A stretch of DNA of 64,000 bases from Mnemiopsis leidyi (lineage: Eukaryota; Ctenophora; Tentaculata; Lobata; Bolinopsidae). Location: positions 27,118 through 91,117 of the forward strand of contig JH152837.1 in the NCBI GenBank assembly GCA_000226015.1. The letters are read 5' to 3'. Below, piece after piece: positions 63,998-64,000 of the stretch. How positions within the stretch are numbered: the stretch's first letter is position 1; every line of letters starts with the position of its first letter. The notes under the pieces were generated by a model, which saw only the letters and a program-made list of their open reading frames with translations, was not told the origin of the DNA and made no database searches. Position numbers and translations under genes: made by a program.

Positions 63998-64000
63998 TAT

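Overview
This is draft-assembly DNA of an early-branching animal, most likely a cnidarian. It is AT-rich and intron-rich, with GT-AG introns. The conserved genes are metazoan: ELP2, TAF7, RIOK3, IMMP2L, an SLC22 transporter and an LRR1-like protein. It also carries lineage-expanded families: F-type lectin plus thrombospondin-repeat genes, and intronless BTB genes. The species cannot be named from sequence alone. There are three runs of Ns (13791-14649, 38144-38154, 55565-55575). I recognised no viral or LTR element.

Left region (about 0.9-25 kb): three tandem + strand units encode secreted proteins. Each has a signal-peptide exon, three exons of F-type lectin (fucolectin) fold and a run of 171-bp thrombospondin type 1 repeat (TSR) exons, all symmetrical phase 1-1. 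Units 2 and 3 keep the signal exon; unit 1 begins inside the lectin domain. I see twelve intact TSR exons plus one relic. Between and inside the units lie copied fragments of other genes (first exons of PLAA, last exons of TAF7), a 2-kb tandem duplication, a foldback element, a tRNA-derived SINE, a Harbinger-like MITE and several perfect hairpins. Repeated segmental duplication appears to have built the region.

Middle (26-42 kb): TAF7 (9 exons, 344 codons) runs on the - strand from 36594 to 26424. Its introns hold other genes: a + strand helical-repeat gene in intron 5, and an intronless membrane-protein gene plus a broken GPCR in intron 2. ELP2 lies directly upstream on the same strand.

Right half (42-64 kb): four tandem - strand BTB loci of two alternating C-terminal types follow, one of them a pseudogene without its BTB domain. 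Then come IMMP2L and RIOK3 (11 exons, 577 codons, 62539 to 54035). The fourth intron of RIOK3 hosts a complete SLC22 gene on the opposite strand. An LRR1-like gene enters from the right edge.

The most unusual theme is tandem repeats laid exactly across splice junctions: a RIOK3 donor, a RIOK3 acceptor and an ELP2 acceptor. Near-identical TSR exons set in unrelated introns, and two clusters of three consecutive GC-rich hairpins in the BTB array, also stand out. Housekeeping genes here cover transcription initiation (TAF7), tRNA modification and Elongator (ELP2), ribosome- or signalling-related RIO kinase (RIOK3), mitochondrial proteolysis (IMMP2L) and ubiquitin ligase adaptor function (LRR1). 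They share no single pathway. The lectin/TSR and BTB arrays are the fast-evolving parts.
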